In this document: piece by piece, positions 29,495 to 37,282 of the stretch | Position numbering within the stretch: position 1 is the stretch's first letter | How the letters are laid out: every line of letters begins with the position of its first letter | From: Rhodoplanes serenus | GTDB lineage: Bacteria; Pseudomonadota; Alphaproteobacteria; Rhizobiales; Xanthobacteraceae | NCBI GenBank assembly: GCA_945893085.1 | Contig: CAMDEB010000002.1 | Coordinates: forward strand, 1 to 37,282 | Direction: 5' to 3' | DNA length: 37,282 nt | Notes under the pieces: generated by a model | The model's input: only the letters and a program-made list of their open reading frames with translations | What the model was told of the DNA's origin: nothing | Database searches by the model: none | Program-made: the position numbers and the translations under genes

Positions 29495-30721
29495 GTGCCG
29501 TCCATCAAGCCTGACCGCGTTCTCGGCGATCTCTATGCACTGCGCCAGATCGGCGCCTACAAGACCGGCGTGCACCGGCCGACATTCTCGCCTGAGGATG
29601 TCGCCTCGCGCCAGTGGCTGGTCGATCGCATGACCGAAGCCGGGCTCGATGCGCGGATCGACGGCATCGGCAACGTGCTCGGCTCGAGCCGCGCGCCGGG
29701 GCGCAAGATGCTCTCGGGCTCGCACATCGAGACGCAGAATCATGCCGGCTGGCTCGATGGCGCGCTCGGCGTGATTTATGCGCTCGAAGCGGCGCGGGCG
29801 TTGCGCGACGATCCGGCGACACGCGATCTCGGCGTCGACGTCATCGCCTTCTGCGACGAGGAGGGTCATTTCGGCAGCTTTCTCGGCAGCCGCTCGTTCA
29901 TCGGCGAGGTCACCGAAGCCGACATCGACAACGCCCGCGACCGCACCCACGGCAAGCCGATGCGCAAGGCGCTGGCCGAGGCCGGCTATGCCGGCCGTCC
30001 GCGATTGACCATGGATCCCGTCCGATACGCCGGTTATTTCGAGGCGCATATCGAGCAGGGCAGCAGCCTGGAGACCGGCAAGCTGAAGATCGGCGTGGTC
30101 ACCGCCATCGTCGGCCTGTGGGACTACCGCATCACCGCGACCGGGCAGCAGAACCACGCCGGCACCACCATGATGTGGGAGCGCCGCGACGCCGGGCTCG
30201 CGTTGCTGCGGTTACTGGGCGCGATCGACCAGCGCTTTCCGCAGGTCGCTGGACCGCGCAGCGTGTGGACCATCGGGCGGATCGCGTTCGCGCCCGGCGA
30301 GCCCAGCATCATTCCGGGAGAAGCCAAGGCGCTGTTCCAGTTCCGCGATGCCGATCCGCTCGTGCTGCAACGTTTGGAAGCGGCGCTCTATCAATTGGTC
30401 GAGGACGCCAATCGCACCGGATCTTGCACGATCACTGTCGAGAATGTCAGGCACGGCACCCCGGCCGTGATGGATGAACGCTTCCAGCAGGCGCTCGACG
30501 ATGCCACGTCGCGCCGCGCGCCGGGACTGAGCGTGCGGATGCCGTCAGGCGCCGGTCACGACGCACAGTACATTGTGCGCAAGCTGCCGGCCGCGATGAT
30601 GTTCGTGCCGAGCATCGGCGGCATCAGTCATCACTGGAGCGAGAATACCTCGGATGAGGACATCGTGCTTGGCGCGCAAGTGTTCGCCGACGCGATTGCG
30701 AGTGTGCTGAAAGCGGGTTAG
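29495..30721 (+). CDS. M20-family Zn-dependent hydrolase (allantoate amidohydrolase/N-carbamoyl amino acid hydrolase type)
   Basis: GSHIETQNHAGWLDGALGVIYALEAARAL, FCDEEGHFGSFLGSRSF, EAHIEQGSSLE, MPSGAGHDAQYI; GTG start after GAGGAC. Confidence 0.88.
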   Translation: MPSIKPDRVLGDLYALRQIGAYKTGVHRPTFSPEDVASRQWLVDRMTEAGLDARIDGIGNVLGSSRAPGRKMLSGSHIETQNHAGWLDGALGVIYALEAARALRDDPATRDLGVDVIAFCDEEGHFGSFLGSRSFIGEVTEADIDNARDRTHGKPMRKALAEAGYAGRPRLTMDPVRYAGYFEAHIEQGSSLETGKLKIGVVTAIVGLWDYRITATGQQNHAGTTMMWERRDAGLALLRLLGAIDQRFPQVAGPRSVWTIGRIAFAPGEPSIIPGEAKALFQFRDADPLVLQRLEAALYQLVEDANRTGSCTITVENVRHGTPAVMDERFQQALDDATSRRAPGLSVRMPSGAGHDAQYIVRKLPAAMMFVPSIGGISHHWSENTSDEDIVLGAQVFADAIASVLKAG

Positions 30722-31140
30722 CCCTTCACTCCGCCCATCTTGCAGATCAGTTTCCACTCCGCGTCGGTGACGGGCTGCACCGAGAGCCGCGATTGCCTGA
30801 GCAGCGCCATATCCTTGAGCTTCGGTTCCGCCTTGATCGTTTCGAGCGTCACCGGCTTCCGCAGTGGCTCGCGCGCCGCGACATCGACCACCACCCACGG
30901 ATCGCCCGTCTCGGCGGTCGGATCGGGGTGGTGCTCGCGGACCACTTCGACGACTCCGACAATCTCCTTGCCGACGTTGGAATGATAGAAAAAGGCGCGA
31001 TCGCCCTTCTTCATCTTCATTAGGTTCAGCTTGGCGGTGTGGTTGCGAACGCCCGACCACAGCTCGCCCTTGGCGCCCTTCTTGACTTGCATGTCCCACG
31101 ACCACGCATCGGGCTCGGATTTGATCAGCCAGTAAGCCAT
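30718..31140 (-). CDS. EVE domain-containing protein
   Basis: 140 aa; MAYWLIKSEPDAWSWDMQVKKGAKGELWSGVRNHTAKLNLMKMKKGDRAFFYHSN. Confidence 0.92.
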   Translation of the reverse strand: MAYWLIKSEPDAWSWDMQVKKGAKGELWSGVRNHTAKLNLMKMKKGDRAFFYHSNVGKEIVGVVEVVREHHPDPTAETGDPWVVVDVAAREPLRKPVTLETIKAEPKLKDMALLRQSRLSVQPVTDAEWKLICKMGGVKG

Positions 31141-32124
31141 CTATTCCTCCCGGAAGGGGCGCGTCAGCAGAGATTCGATTGCGGCATTCACGCTCATGCT
31201 GCCGTCGAGCACCGCGGCGATGGCGGCGGCAATCGGCATATCGATGCCGCGCCCGCGCGCCAATTCGACCAGCGCCGGTGCAGTGAACTGCCCTTCGGCG
31301 AGCTTGCCGTGCGGAGCGTCGCTGAGCTTCTCGCCTTTTCCCAGCGCGATGCCGAACGAGAAGTTTCGCGACTGCGGCGTCGAGCAGGAGAGGACGAGAT
31401 CGCCGAGCCCGGACAGCCCGGTGAGCGTCTCCGGCCGCGCGCCATAGGCGCGGCCGAAGCGGACCAGTTCGGCAAAGCCGCGCGTGGTCAGCGCCGCCGC
31501 GGCGCTCGCGCCGAGCCCGCGGCCGGCGACGATGCCCGCCGCGATCGCCAGCACGTTCTTCGCCGCGCCGCCGATCTCAACGCCGCGCACGTCGGTGGAG
31601 TGGTAGGGCCGGAACGTCGCGGAGCCGAGCGCCTGGGTGAGCCGCTCGGCCAGCCCAAGATCCTTGGCTGCGAGCGTCACCGCCGTTGGAAGGCCTCGCG
31701 CCACGTCGTCGGCGAAACTTGGCCCGGAAAGGATAGCGGGCAGCGCGGTCTGCGCGCATTCCGCGATCACCTCGGTCATGAATTTGTCGCTGCCGCGTTC
31801 GATTCCCTTGGCGCATGCGACCACCGGCGTGCCCGAGGGCAGCAGGTCGGCGATGGCGAGCGTGACCTCGCGCAACGCCTGCGCCGGCACCACGATCAAC
31901 ACCGCGTCCGCACGTGCGGCAACGGAGATGTCTGCCGTCACCTCGATATTGTTCTCGAGCTTGATGCCCGGGAGGCGCGCGCTCTCTCGGCTCTTCGTCA
32001 GCGCCGCGGCGGTTTTTGCATCGCGCGCCCACAGCGTCACCGTGCGGCCGGCGCGTGCCGTCACGTTGGCGAGCGCGCTGCCCCAGGCTCCGGCGCCGAG
32101 CACGGTGATGCGCTCGAAGCTCAT
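31141..32124 (-). CDS. gpsA: NAD(P)H-dependent glycerol-3-phosphate dehydrogenase
   Basis: [74 protein letters not shown]. Confidence 0.95.
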   Translation of the reverse strand: MSFERITVLGAGAWGSALANVTARAGRTVTLWARDAKTAAALTKSRESARLPGIKLENNIEVTADISVAARADAVLIVVPAQALREVTLAIADLLPSGTPVVACAKGIERGSDKFMTEVIAECAQTALPAILSGPSFADDVARGLPTAVTLAAKDLGLAERLTQALGSATFRPYHSTDVRGVEIGGAAKNVLAIAAGIVAGRGLGASAAAALTTRGFAELVRFGRAYGARPETLTGLSGLGDLVLSCSTPQSRNFSFGIALGKGEKLSDAPHGKLAEGQFTAPALVELARGRGIDMPIAAAIAAVLDGSMSVNAAIESLLTRPFREE

Positions 32125-33173
32125 GCGGGTTTCCCTACGCCGGTGCACTCTTCCAGCGGCCAGCGCGCACGCGGCGCGACATCGAGCGGATCGGTCAGGC
32201 CGAACGCCAGCCGTTCTGCGCCGGCCCAGGCGATCATCGCGCCATTGTCGGTGCAGAGCGCCGGCGGCGGTATCACCAGGACGGTGCCGCTCTCGAAGGC
32301 GAGCCGGTTGAGCACCTTGCGCAGCGCCTGATTGGCGGCGACGCCGCCGGCGGCAACCAATGCGTTGGGTGCGCCGTAGCGCTCGCGGAACAGCCGCATG
32401 CCAGCCCGCAGCCGGTCCAGCACCACGTCGACCACGGCCTGCTGGAACGAGGCGCAGAGATCGGCGACGTCCTGGTCGGAGAGCGGGGCGATCTTCTCGG
32501 CTTCGAGCCGCAGCGCGGTCTTCAGTCCGGAGAACGAGAAGTCAGCCTCGGGTCGGCCGTGCATTGGACGCGGCAGCACGAACCGCACCGGATTGCCTTG
32601 CAGCGCCTCTTGTTCGACCTGCGGCCCGCCCGGAAAGCCGAGACCGAGAAGCTTGGCGGTCTTGTCGAAGGCCTCGCCGATGGCGTCGTCGACGGTGGTG
32701 CCGATCAGCTCGTAATGGCCGACCGCGCGCACCGCCACGATCTGGGTGTGGCCGCCGGAGGCCAGGAACAGGCAATAGGGGAATGGCACCGCGTTGGTCA
32801 GCCGCGGGGTGAGCGCGTGCGCTTCCAGGTGGTTGACCGCAATCAGCGGCTTGGCGCTGACCAGCGCAATCGCTTTGGCGGTGGTGAGCCCGACGATGAC
32901 GCCGCCGATCAGCCCCGGCCCGGCGGCCGCGGCGACGCCGTCGATGGTCTCGAAGGTTTGGCCGGCATCGGCCATGGCCTTGGCGATGATGCGGTCGAGG
33001 GCCTCGACATGGGCGCGCGCGGCGATCTCCGGCACCACGCCGCCGAAGGCGGCATGCTCGTTGACCTGCGACAGCACGATGTTGGACAGGATCTTGCCCG
33101 GCCCGTCATCCAGGCGCTCGACCACCGCCGCGGCGGTCTCGTCGCATGTGGTTTCGATTCCGAGTACAACCAT
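32121..33173 (-). CDS. tsaD: tRNA N6-adenosine threonylcarbamoyltransferase
   Basis: [69 protein letters not shown]; 4-nt overlap with gpsA. Confidence 0.96.
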   Translation of the reverse strand: MVVLGIETTCDETAAAVVERLDDGPGKILSNIVLSQVNEHAAFGGVVPEIAARAHVEALDRIIAKAMADAGQTFETIDGVAAAAGPGLIGGVIVGLTTAKAIALVSAKPLIAVNHLEAHALTPRLTNAVPFPYCLFLASGGHTQIVAVRAVGHYELIGTTVDDAIGEAFDKTAKLLGLGFPGGPQVEQEALQGNPVRFVLPRPMHGRPEADFSFSGLKTALRLEAEKIAPLSDQDVADLCASFQQAVVDVVLDRLRAGMRLFRERYGAPNALVAAGGVAANQALRKVLNRLAFESGTVLVIPPPALCTDNGAMIAWAGAERLAFGLTDPLDVAPRARWPLEECTGVGKPA

Positions 33174-33183
33174 GGGGCCTCTG

Positions 33184-33231
33184 GCGCATGATCCTGAAAA
33201 GTTGACAGACTTTTCAGACAAGATCATGCGC
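33184..33231. repeat. REP/RPE-like nested palindrome between tsaD and hemC
   Basis: GCGCATGATC-CTGAAAAGT-tgacag-ACTTTTCAG-acaa-GATCATGCGC: outer 10-bp and inner 9-bp perfect arms; resembles palindromes dispersed in Bradyrhizobiaceae genomes. Confidence 0.8.
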
Positions 33232-34209
33232 AAACTAAAAGAGCAGGTCGAACAACGGCTAGCATCGCGGGGTCCGGTGGCGCAATCCTCTGAAATCGTG
33301 CGTCTTGGCACGCGCGGCAGCCCGCTCGCGCTGGCCCAGGCGCGGATGGTCCGCGACCGGCTGGCCGCCGCGCACGGGATCGACCCGGCGCGGATCGAGA
33401 CGGTCGTGATCCAGACCACCGGCGACCGCATCCAGGACCGGCCGCTCGCCGACGCCGGCGGCAAGGGCCTGTTCGCCAAGGAGATCGAGGAGGCGCTGGT
33501 CCAGGGCCGGATCGACCTCGCGGTGCATTCGTCCAAGGACATGCCCACCTTTCTCCCGGCAGGCCTGGTGCTGACGGCGTTCCTGCCGCGCGAGGACGCC
33601 CGCGATGTGTTCGTCAGCCGCAAGGCGCGGACGCTGGCCGAACTACCGCACGGCGCGACCGTTGGCACGTCGTCGCCGCGCCGGCGGGCGTTCGTACGCC
33701 GCATGCGGCCCGATCTTCGGGTGGTCGACCTGCGCGGCAATGTCGAGACGCGGCTGCGCAAGCTCGATGAAGGCGTTGCCGACGCCACGCTGCTGGCGCT
33801 CGCGGGACTCAATCGCCTTGGCCTGACCGATGCTGCGACCGCGGTGCTCGAATTGGAGGAGTTCCTGCCGGCGGTGGGGCAGGGGGCGATCGGCATCGAG
33901 ACCCGGGACGACGATGCCGCGATCCGGGCATTGCTCGCGCCGATCAACGATCCGGACACCGCAACCGCGCTTGCGGCGGAACGCGCCTTCCTCGCCGTGC
34001 TCGACGGGTCGTGCCGCACGCCGATCGCCGGCCATGCGACGGTTGAGACCGGACGTGTCCGCTTCCGCGGCATGATCGTGCGGCCGGACGGTACCGAAGC
34101 GTTTGAAACGACCCGCACCGGCGTGGTAACCGACGCCTCCGAACTCGGTGCCGATGCCGGCCGCGAGTTGAAGGGACGCGCCAGCCCCGATTTTTTTGCA
34201 AACTCCTGA
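33226..34209 (+). CDS. hemC: Hydroxymethylbilane synthase
   Basis: [76 protein letters not shown]-terminal start uncertain. Confidence 0.95.
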   Translation: MRKLKEQVEQRLASRGPVAQSSEIVRLGTRGSPLALAQARMVRDRLAAAHGIDPARIETVVIQTTGDRIQDRPLADAGGKGLFAKEIEEALVQGRIDLAVHSSKDMPTFLPAGLVLTAFLPREDARDVFVSRKARTLAELPHGATVGTSSPRRRAFVRRMRPDLRVVDLRGNVETRLRKLDEGVADATLLALAGLNRLGLTDAATAVLELEEFLPAVGQGAIGIETRDDDAAIRALLAPINDPDTATALAAERAFLAVLDGSCRTPIAGHATVETGRVRFRGMIVRPDGTEAFETTRTGVVTDASELGADAGRELKGRASPDFFANS

Positions 34210-34211
34210 AC

Positions 34212-34922
34212 ATGCATCTCCTGGTCACCCGCCCCGAACCCGATGGCGAACGCACGGCAGCGCAGTTGCGTGCGCGCGGACATGACGTGAGGCTGGCGCC
34301 ACTGCTGCGCATCGAGGCCGTTGCCGACGCCGATCTCGGCGGCGGGCCGTTCGCGGCGATCCTGCTGACCAGCGCCAATGGCGCCCGTGCGCTGGCGACC
34401 CACTTACGGCGCGACGAGCTCCTGGAGCTGCCGGTGCTGGCGGTTGGCCGCAGCAGCGCGGATGCGGCGCGCGCCGCCGGCTTTGCCGATACGGTGTCCG
34501 CTGACGGCGACGGCGGCGATCTCGCGCGTCTTGCCGCGGCCTGTTTCGCCGGAAGCGGGAGGTCGCTGCTGTATCTCTCCGGCGAGGATCGTGCCCGCGA
34601 TCTGGCGGGCGAGCTTGCCGTGCAGGGTCTCGCGGTCCGGACGGTCGTGATCTATCGTGCGGTCAAGGCCCAAAACCTCACGCCCGAAGCGCTGGCGGCG
34701 TTGGGCGGGGGCGGCATCGACGGCGTGCTGCATTTCTCCCGGCGTAGCGTGGAGACTTATCTGGACTGCGCTGCGGAGCTGCTCGACCGGGCGCTCAAGC
34801 CTATCCACTTTTGCCTGTCGGCGCGGGCCGCTGAGCCGCTGAAGGCTGCGGGCGCCGCCGTCATCCGCGTTGCGCCGCGTCCGGACGAGGATGCGCTGAT
34901 GGAGCTGGTCGGGCGAGCCTAG
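34212..34922 (+). CDS. hemD: Uroporphyrinogen-III synthase
   Basis: [46 protein letters not shown]; directly after hemC. Confidence 0.9.
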   Translation: MHLLVTRPEPDGERTAAQLRARGHDVRLAPLLRIEAVADADLGGGPFAAILLTSANGARALATHLRRDELLELPVLAVGRSSADAARAAGFADTVSADGDGGDLARLAAACFAGSGRSLLYLSGEDRARDLAGELAVQGLAVRTVVIYRAVKAQNLTPEALAALGGGGIDGVLHFSRRSVETYLDCAAELLDRALKPIHFCLSARAAEPLKAAGAAVIRVAPRPDEDALMELVGRA

Positions 34923-34944
34923 CATGGTCCCGAAACCTTCCGCC

Positions 34945-34976
34945 GCAGGATGTGCGCGATGCAGGATGTGGGCGAT
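34945..34976. repeat. 16-bp tandem duplication in the hemD-mic60 gap
   Basis: gcaggatgtgcgcgat/gcaggatgtgggcgat, one mismatch. Confidence 0.8.
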
Positions 34977-35006
34977 GGCCCCCGCCGAATCGTTTAGGAT
35001 GCAGGC

Positions 35007-36386
35007 ATGGCAAGCGGGAAACGTCCTTCTTCAGGGGCTGGCGGTCACGGCGGGAACAGGCGCCGCCGGCCGTCGTCGATCATCGACTTGAAGGCGACCG
35101 AGGTTGCCACCGAGCGGGTGGTAAACCCTTCCCCTGCTGAAGCATCGGCTGCGCCGCCGAGCCCCGACACCGCATTCATCCCGCCGCTGCCCGAACAGCC
35201 GGTGCCGCCGTTCATTCCACCGGAGGCGGAACGGCCGCCGCGGCCGACGTTCCGGCCGCCGCCGCCCGAGGACCCCGATCCGCCGGCCGGCGAGCGGCCC
35301 GAACCCGCGCGCGGATCGGTCGCATGGCTGCCGCCGGAATTTCCGTGGTCCCTGGTCGGCGCCGGCGCGACCGGTGCTGCGGTCGTGCTGCTCGGCGCGG
35401 TCTTGGTCTGGCTCGCCGGCACCTTCGGCCGCGACGACCCATCGGTAGCGCTCACCCAACGGCTCGCGGCGATCGAAAACCAACTGCGCGATCTTGCCGC
35501 ACGTCCGCAGCCTGCTCGCAATGACCCCCGCGCGCTCGAGGATGTTTCGGCGCGGCTCGTCCGGGTCGAGACCACCCTGGCCTCGCCGCGGCCGCCGGTG
35601 GCCGATCCCGCCGTTCCCATCATTCTCGGCCGTATGACGGCGACTGAGAATTCGCTGAAAACGCTGTCGGACTCCGTCGCCACACTGTCGCGGCGCTCCG
35701 ACGCCGCGGCGGCGACGCAGACCGAATTGCAGAACGCCGCGCGCACCAGCACGGCCGATCACAGCGAGCTTGCGGCGGTGAGCGAGCGCATCGCGGCGCT
35801 CGAACGCGCCAATCGGACGCTCAGCGGTGAACTGGCCAAGCGCCAGGCCGCCACAGGCAGCGACAACGCCGTGCGTCTCGCGGTGACCGCGGGCGCGCTT
35901 CGCTCGGCCGTTGAGCGCGGCGATCCGTTCAGCGCGGAGCTCACAGCCGTCAAACCGCTGGTGGCCGATGCCAATTCGCTGGCGGCGCTCGAGCCGTTCG
36001 CGGCGTCCGGTGTGCCGAGCAATGCCGTGCTCGGCCGCGAGCTTGCCGGTTTGGTGCAGCCGATGCTGCGCGCCGCCGGCAGCAGCAGCCCACCGCGCGA
36101 CGGCGGATTCATCGACCGCCTGCAGGCCAACGCCGAACGGTTGGTGCGCATACGCCCGATCGACGAGGCGCCAGGCGACGATCCGACTCCCGTGATCGCG
36201 CGCATCGAAACGAAAGCGGCGCAGGCCGACATATCCGGCGCGCTCACCGAACTGGCCAAGCTGCCCCAGGCGGTGCGCGCGCCGGCGCAATCGTGGATCG
36301 CCAAGGCCGAGGCGCGAAGGCAAGCCGTCGAGGCGAGCCGGCGGCTCGCCTCGGAAGCCATCGCCGCGCTCAAGGCAGCACCATAG
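35007..36386 (+). CDS. Mitofilin/alphaproteobacterial Mic60-like inner-membrane protein
   Basis: Pro-rich cytoplasmic N-terminus, single TM (FPWSLVGAGATGAAVVLLGAVLVWLAG), coiled-coil region, C-terminal helical domain; between hemD and hemY. Confidence 0.82.
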   Translation: MASGKRPSSGAGGHGGNRRRRPSSIIDLKATEVATERVVNPSPAEASAAPPSPDTAFIPPLPEQPVPPFIPPEAERPPRPTFRPPPPEDPDPPAGERPEPARGSVAWLPPEFPWSLVGAGATGAAVVLLGAVLVWLAGTFGRDDPSVALTQRLAAIENQLRDLAARPQPARNDPRALEDVSARLVRVETTLASPRPPVADPAVPIILGRMTATENSLKTLSDSVATLSRRSDAAAATQTELQNAARTSTADHSELAAVSERIAALERANRTLSGELAKRQAATGSDNAVRLAVTAGALRSAVERGDPFSAELTAVKPLVADANSLAALEPFAASGVPSNAVLGRELAGLVQPMLRAAGSSSPPRDGGFIDRLQANAERLVRIRPIDEAPGDDPTPVIARIETKAAQADISGALTELAKLPQAVRAPAQSWIAKAEARRQAVEASRRLASEAIAALKAAP

Positions 36387-36396
36387 GCCGGATGCG

Positions 36397-37282
36397 ATGA
36401 TCCGCGTCGTCGTCTTCCTCGCGCTGGTCGCCCTGGTCACGCTCGGCGTGGTCTGGATCGCCGACCGTCCCGGCGAGGTCGCCATCACCTGGCAAGGTTT
36501 GAGGATCGAGACCTCGCTCATGGTCACCGTGGTCGCGGTCGCTGCGGTGGCCGTGCTCACGGTGTTGCTGTGGTCGGTGGTGCGAACCGTGCTGCGCTCG
36601 CCCGATCTGATGGCGATGTTCCTCAGTCATCGCCGCGGCGTGCGCGGCTATCTCGCGATTTCACGCGGCCTGGTGGCGATCGGCGCCGGCGACGCCCGCG
36701 CCGCGCGCAAGTTCGCCGACGAGGCCGAGAAGATCGCGCCCGGCGAGCCGCTGGCGCTGTTGCTCAACGCGCAGGTGGCGCAGCTTGCCGGTGATCGCGC
36801 CGCTGCCGAGTTCTCGTTCCGCGCCATGGCGGAACGCGACGACACCAAGCTGCTCGGGCTGCGCGGCCTCTACGTCGAGGCGCGCCGCCGCGAGGATACC
36901 GACGCCGCTCGCGGCTATGCCGAGGAGGCCGCCAAGGCCGCGCCGTCGCTCGCTTGGGCCGGGCAGGCGGCGCTCGAGTTCCGCTGCACCGCCGGCGACT
37001 GGACCGGTGCGCTGGCCGCGCTCGATCGCAACAACAGGAACGGCCTGATCGAAAAGCCGGCCTACAGGCGCCAGCGCGCAGTGCTGCTGACCGCGCGCTC
37101 GCTCGCAGCCGAGGACACCGATCGCGACCGTGCGCTCACGCTGGCACTCGATGCGATCAAGCTCGCACCCGCGCTGGTGCCTGCGGCGGAGCTGGCCGGG
37201 CGGCTGCTCGGCGAAACCGGTCATCTGAAGAAGGCGAGCCGGATCATCGAGGCGGCGTGGAAAGCCAACCCGCATCCCGACC
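36397..37282 (+). CDS. hemY: HemY-like protein, partial at window edge
   Basis: Open to the end of the window, absent from the ORF track: MIRVVVFLALVALVTLGVVWIADRPGEVAITWQGLRIETSLMVTVVAVAAVAVLTVLLWSVVRTVLRSPDLM..., TPR-like repeats. Confidence 0.88.
   Translation, partial: MIRVVVFLALVALVTLGVVWIADRPGEVAITWQGLRIETSLMVTVVAVAAVAVLTVLLWSVVRTVLRSPDLMAMFLSHRRGVRGYLAISRGLVAIGAGDARAARKFADEAEKIAPGEPLALLLNAQVAQLAGDRAAAEFSFRAMAERDDTKLLGLRGLYVEARRREDTDAARGYAEEAAKAAPSLAWAGQAALEFRCTAGDWTGALAALDRNNRNGLIEKPAYRRQRAVLLTARSLAAEDTDRDRALTLALDAIKLAPALVPAAELAGRLLGETGHLKKASRIIEAAWKANPHPD

Noticed and set aside
33240-34403. N-terminal half of the 760-aa minus ORF 32121-34403, antisense to hemC
   Set aside because: Ser/Arg-rich shadow translation; the real product is TsaD starting at 33173.
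35031-36560. 509-aa minus ORF opposite mic60 and hemY
   Set aside because: Antisense to a good membrane-protein ORF; compositional artefact.
1-37282. CRISPR arrays, retrons, TnpB/IscB omega-RNA systems, diversity-generating retroelements
   Set aside because: No regularly spaced repeats with unique spacers and no Cas, reverse transcriptase, TnpB or IscB ORFs; the only regular repeat is the 72-bp coding repeat at 148-391.

Overview
High-GC chromosomal window, most like a Rhizobiales/Bradyrhizobiaceae-type alphaproteobacterium (inferred from gene content and synteny, not from a search). Most of it is ordinary: ggt; a tctCBA tripartite tricarboxylate transporter; a three-gene minus-strand module (alpha/beta hydrolase, mandelate-racemase-type enolase, NMT1/THI5-like binding protein); a second orphan Bug protein; an AhpD/CMD protein; a giant NAD-glutamate dehydrogenase; htpX-sORF-rsmB-heparinase II/III-purH; a DUF1674/SDHAF4-like protein; SNase-like nuclease; L,D-transpeptidase; acs; a third Bug protein; DUF1761; M20 amidohydrolase; EVE-gpsA-tsaD; and hemC-hemD-mic60-hemY. 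The accessory parts are the left edge (end of a probable IS21-type element inserted into a 72-bp-repeat, Gly-rich secreted protein gene) and about 22.04-24.4 kb. The latter is an AT-richer insertion with an intact IS1595-type transposase, a roughly 340-bp hairpin-dense noncoding stretch that includes a tRNA-Asn-like anticodon arm, a small RHH-like two-gene unit behind a perfect 14-bp inverted repeat, and a lipoprotein. The best leads are that noncoding stretch, the transposase leader hairpin (possible anti-readthrough control), the palindrome/RHH pair, the short ORF coupled to rsmB, and the REP-like palindrome that contains the predicted hemC start codon. No CRISPR array, rRNA or bona fide tRNA was found. 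All family calls are from reading the translations; no database search was run.
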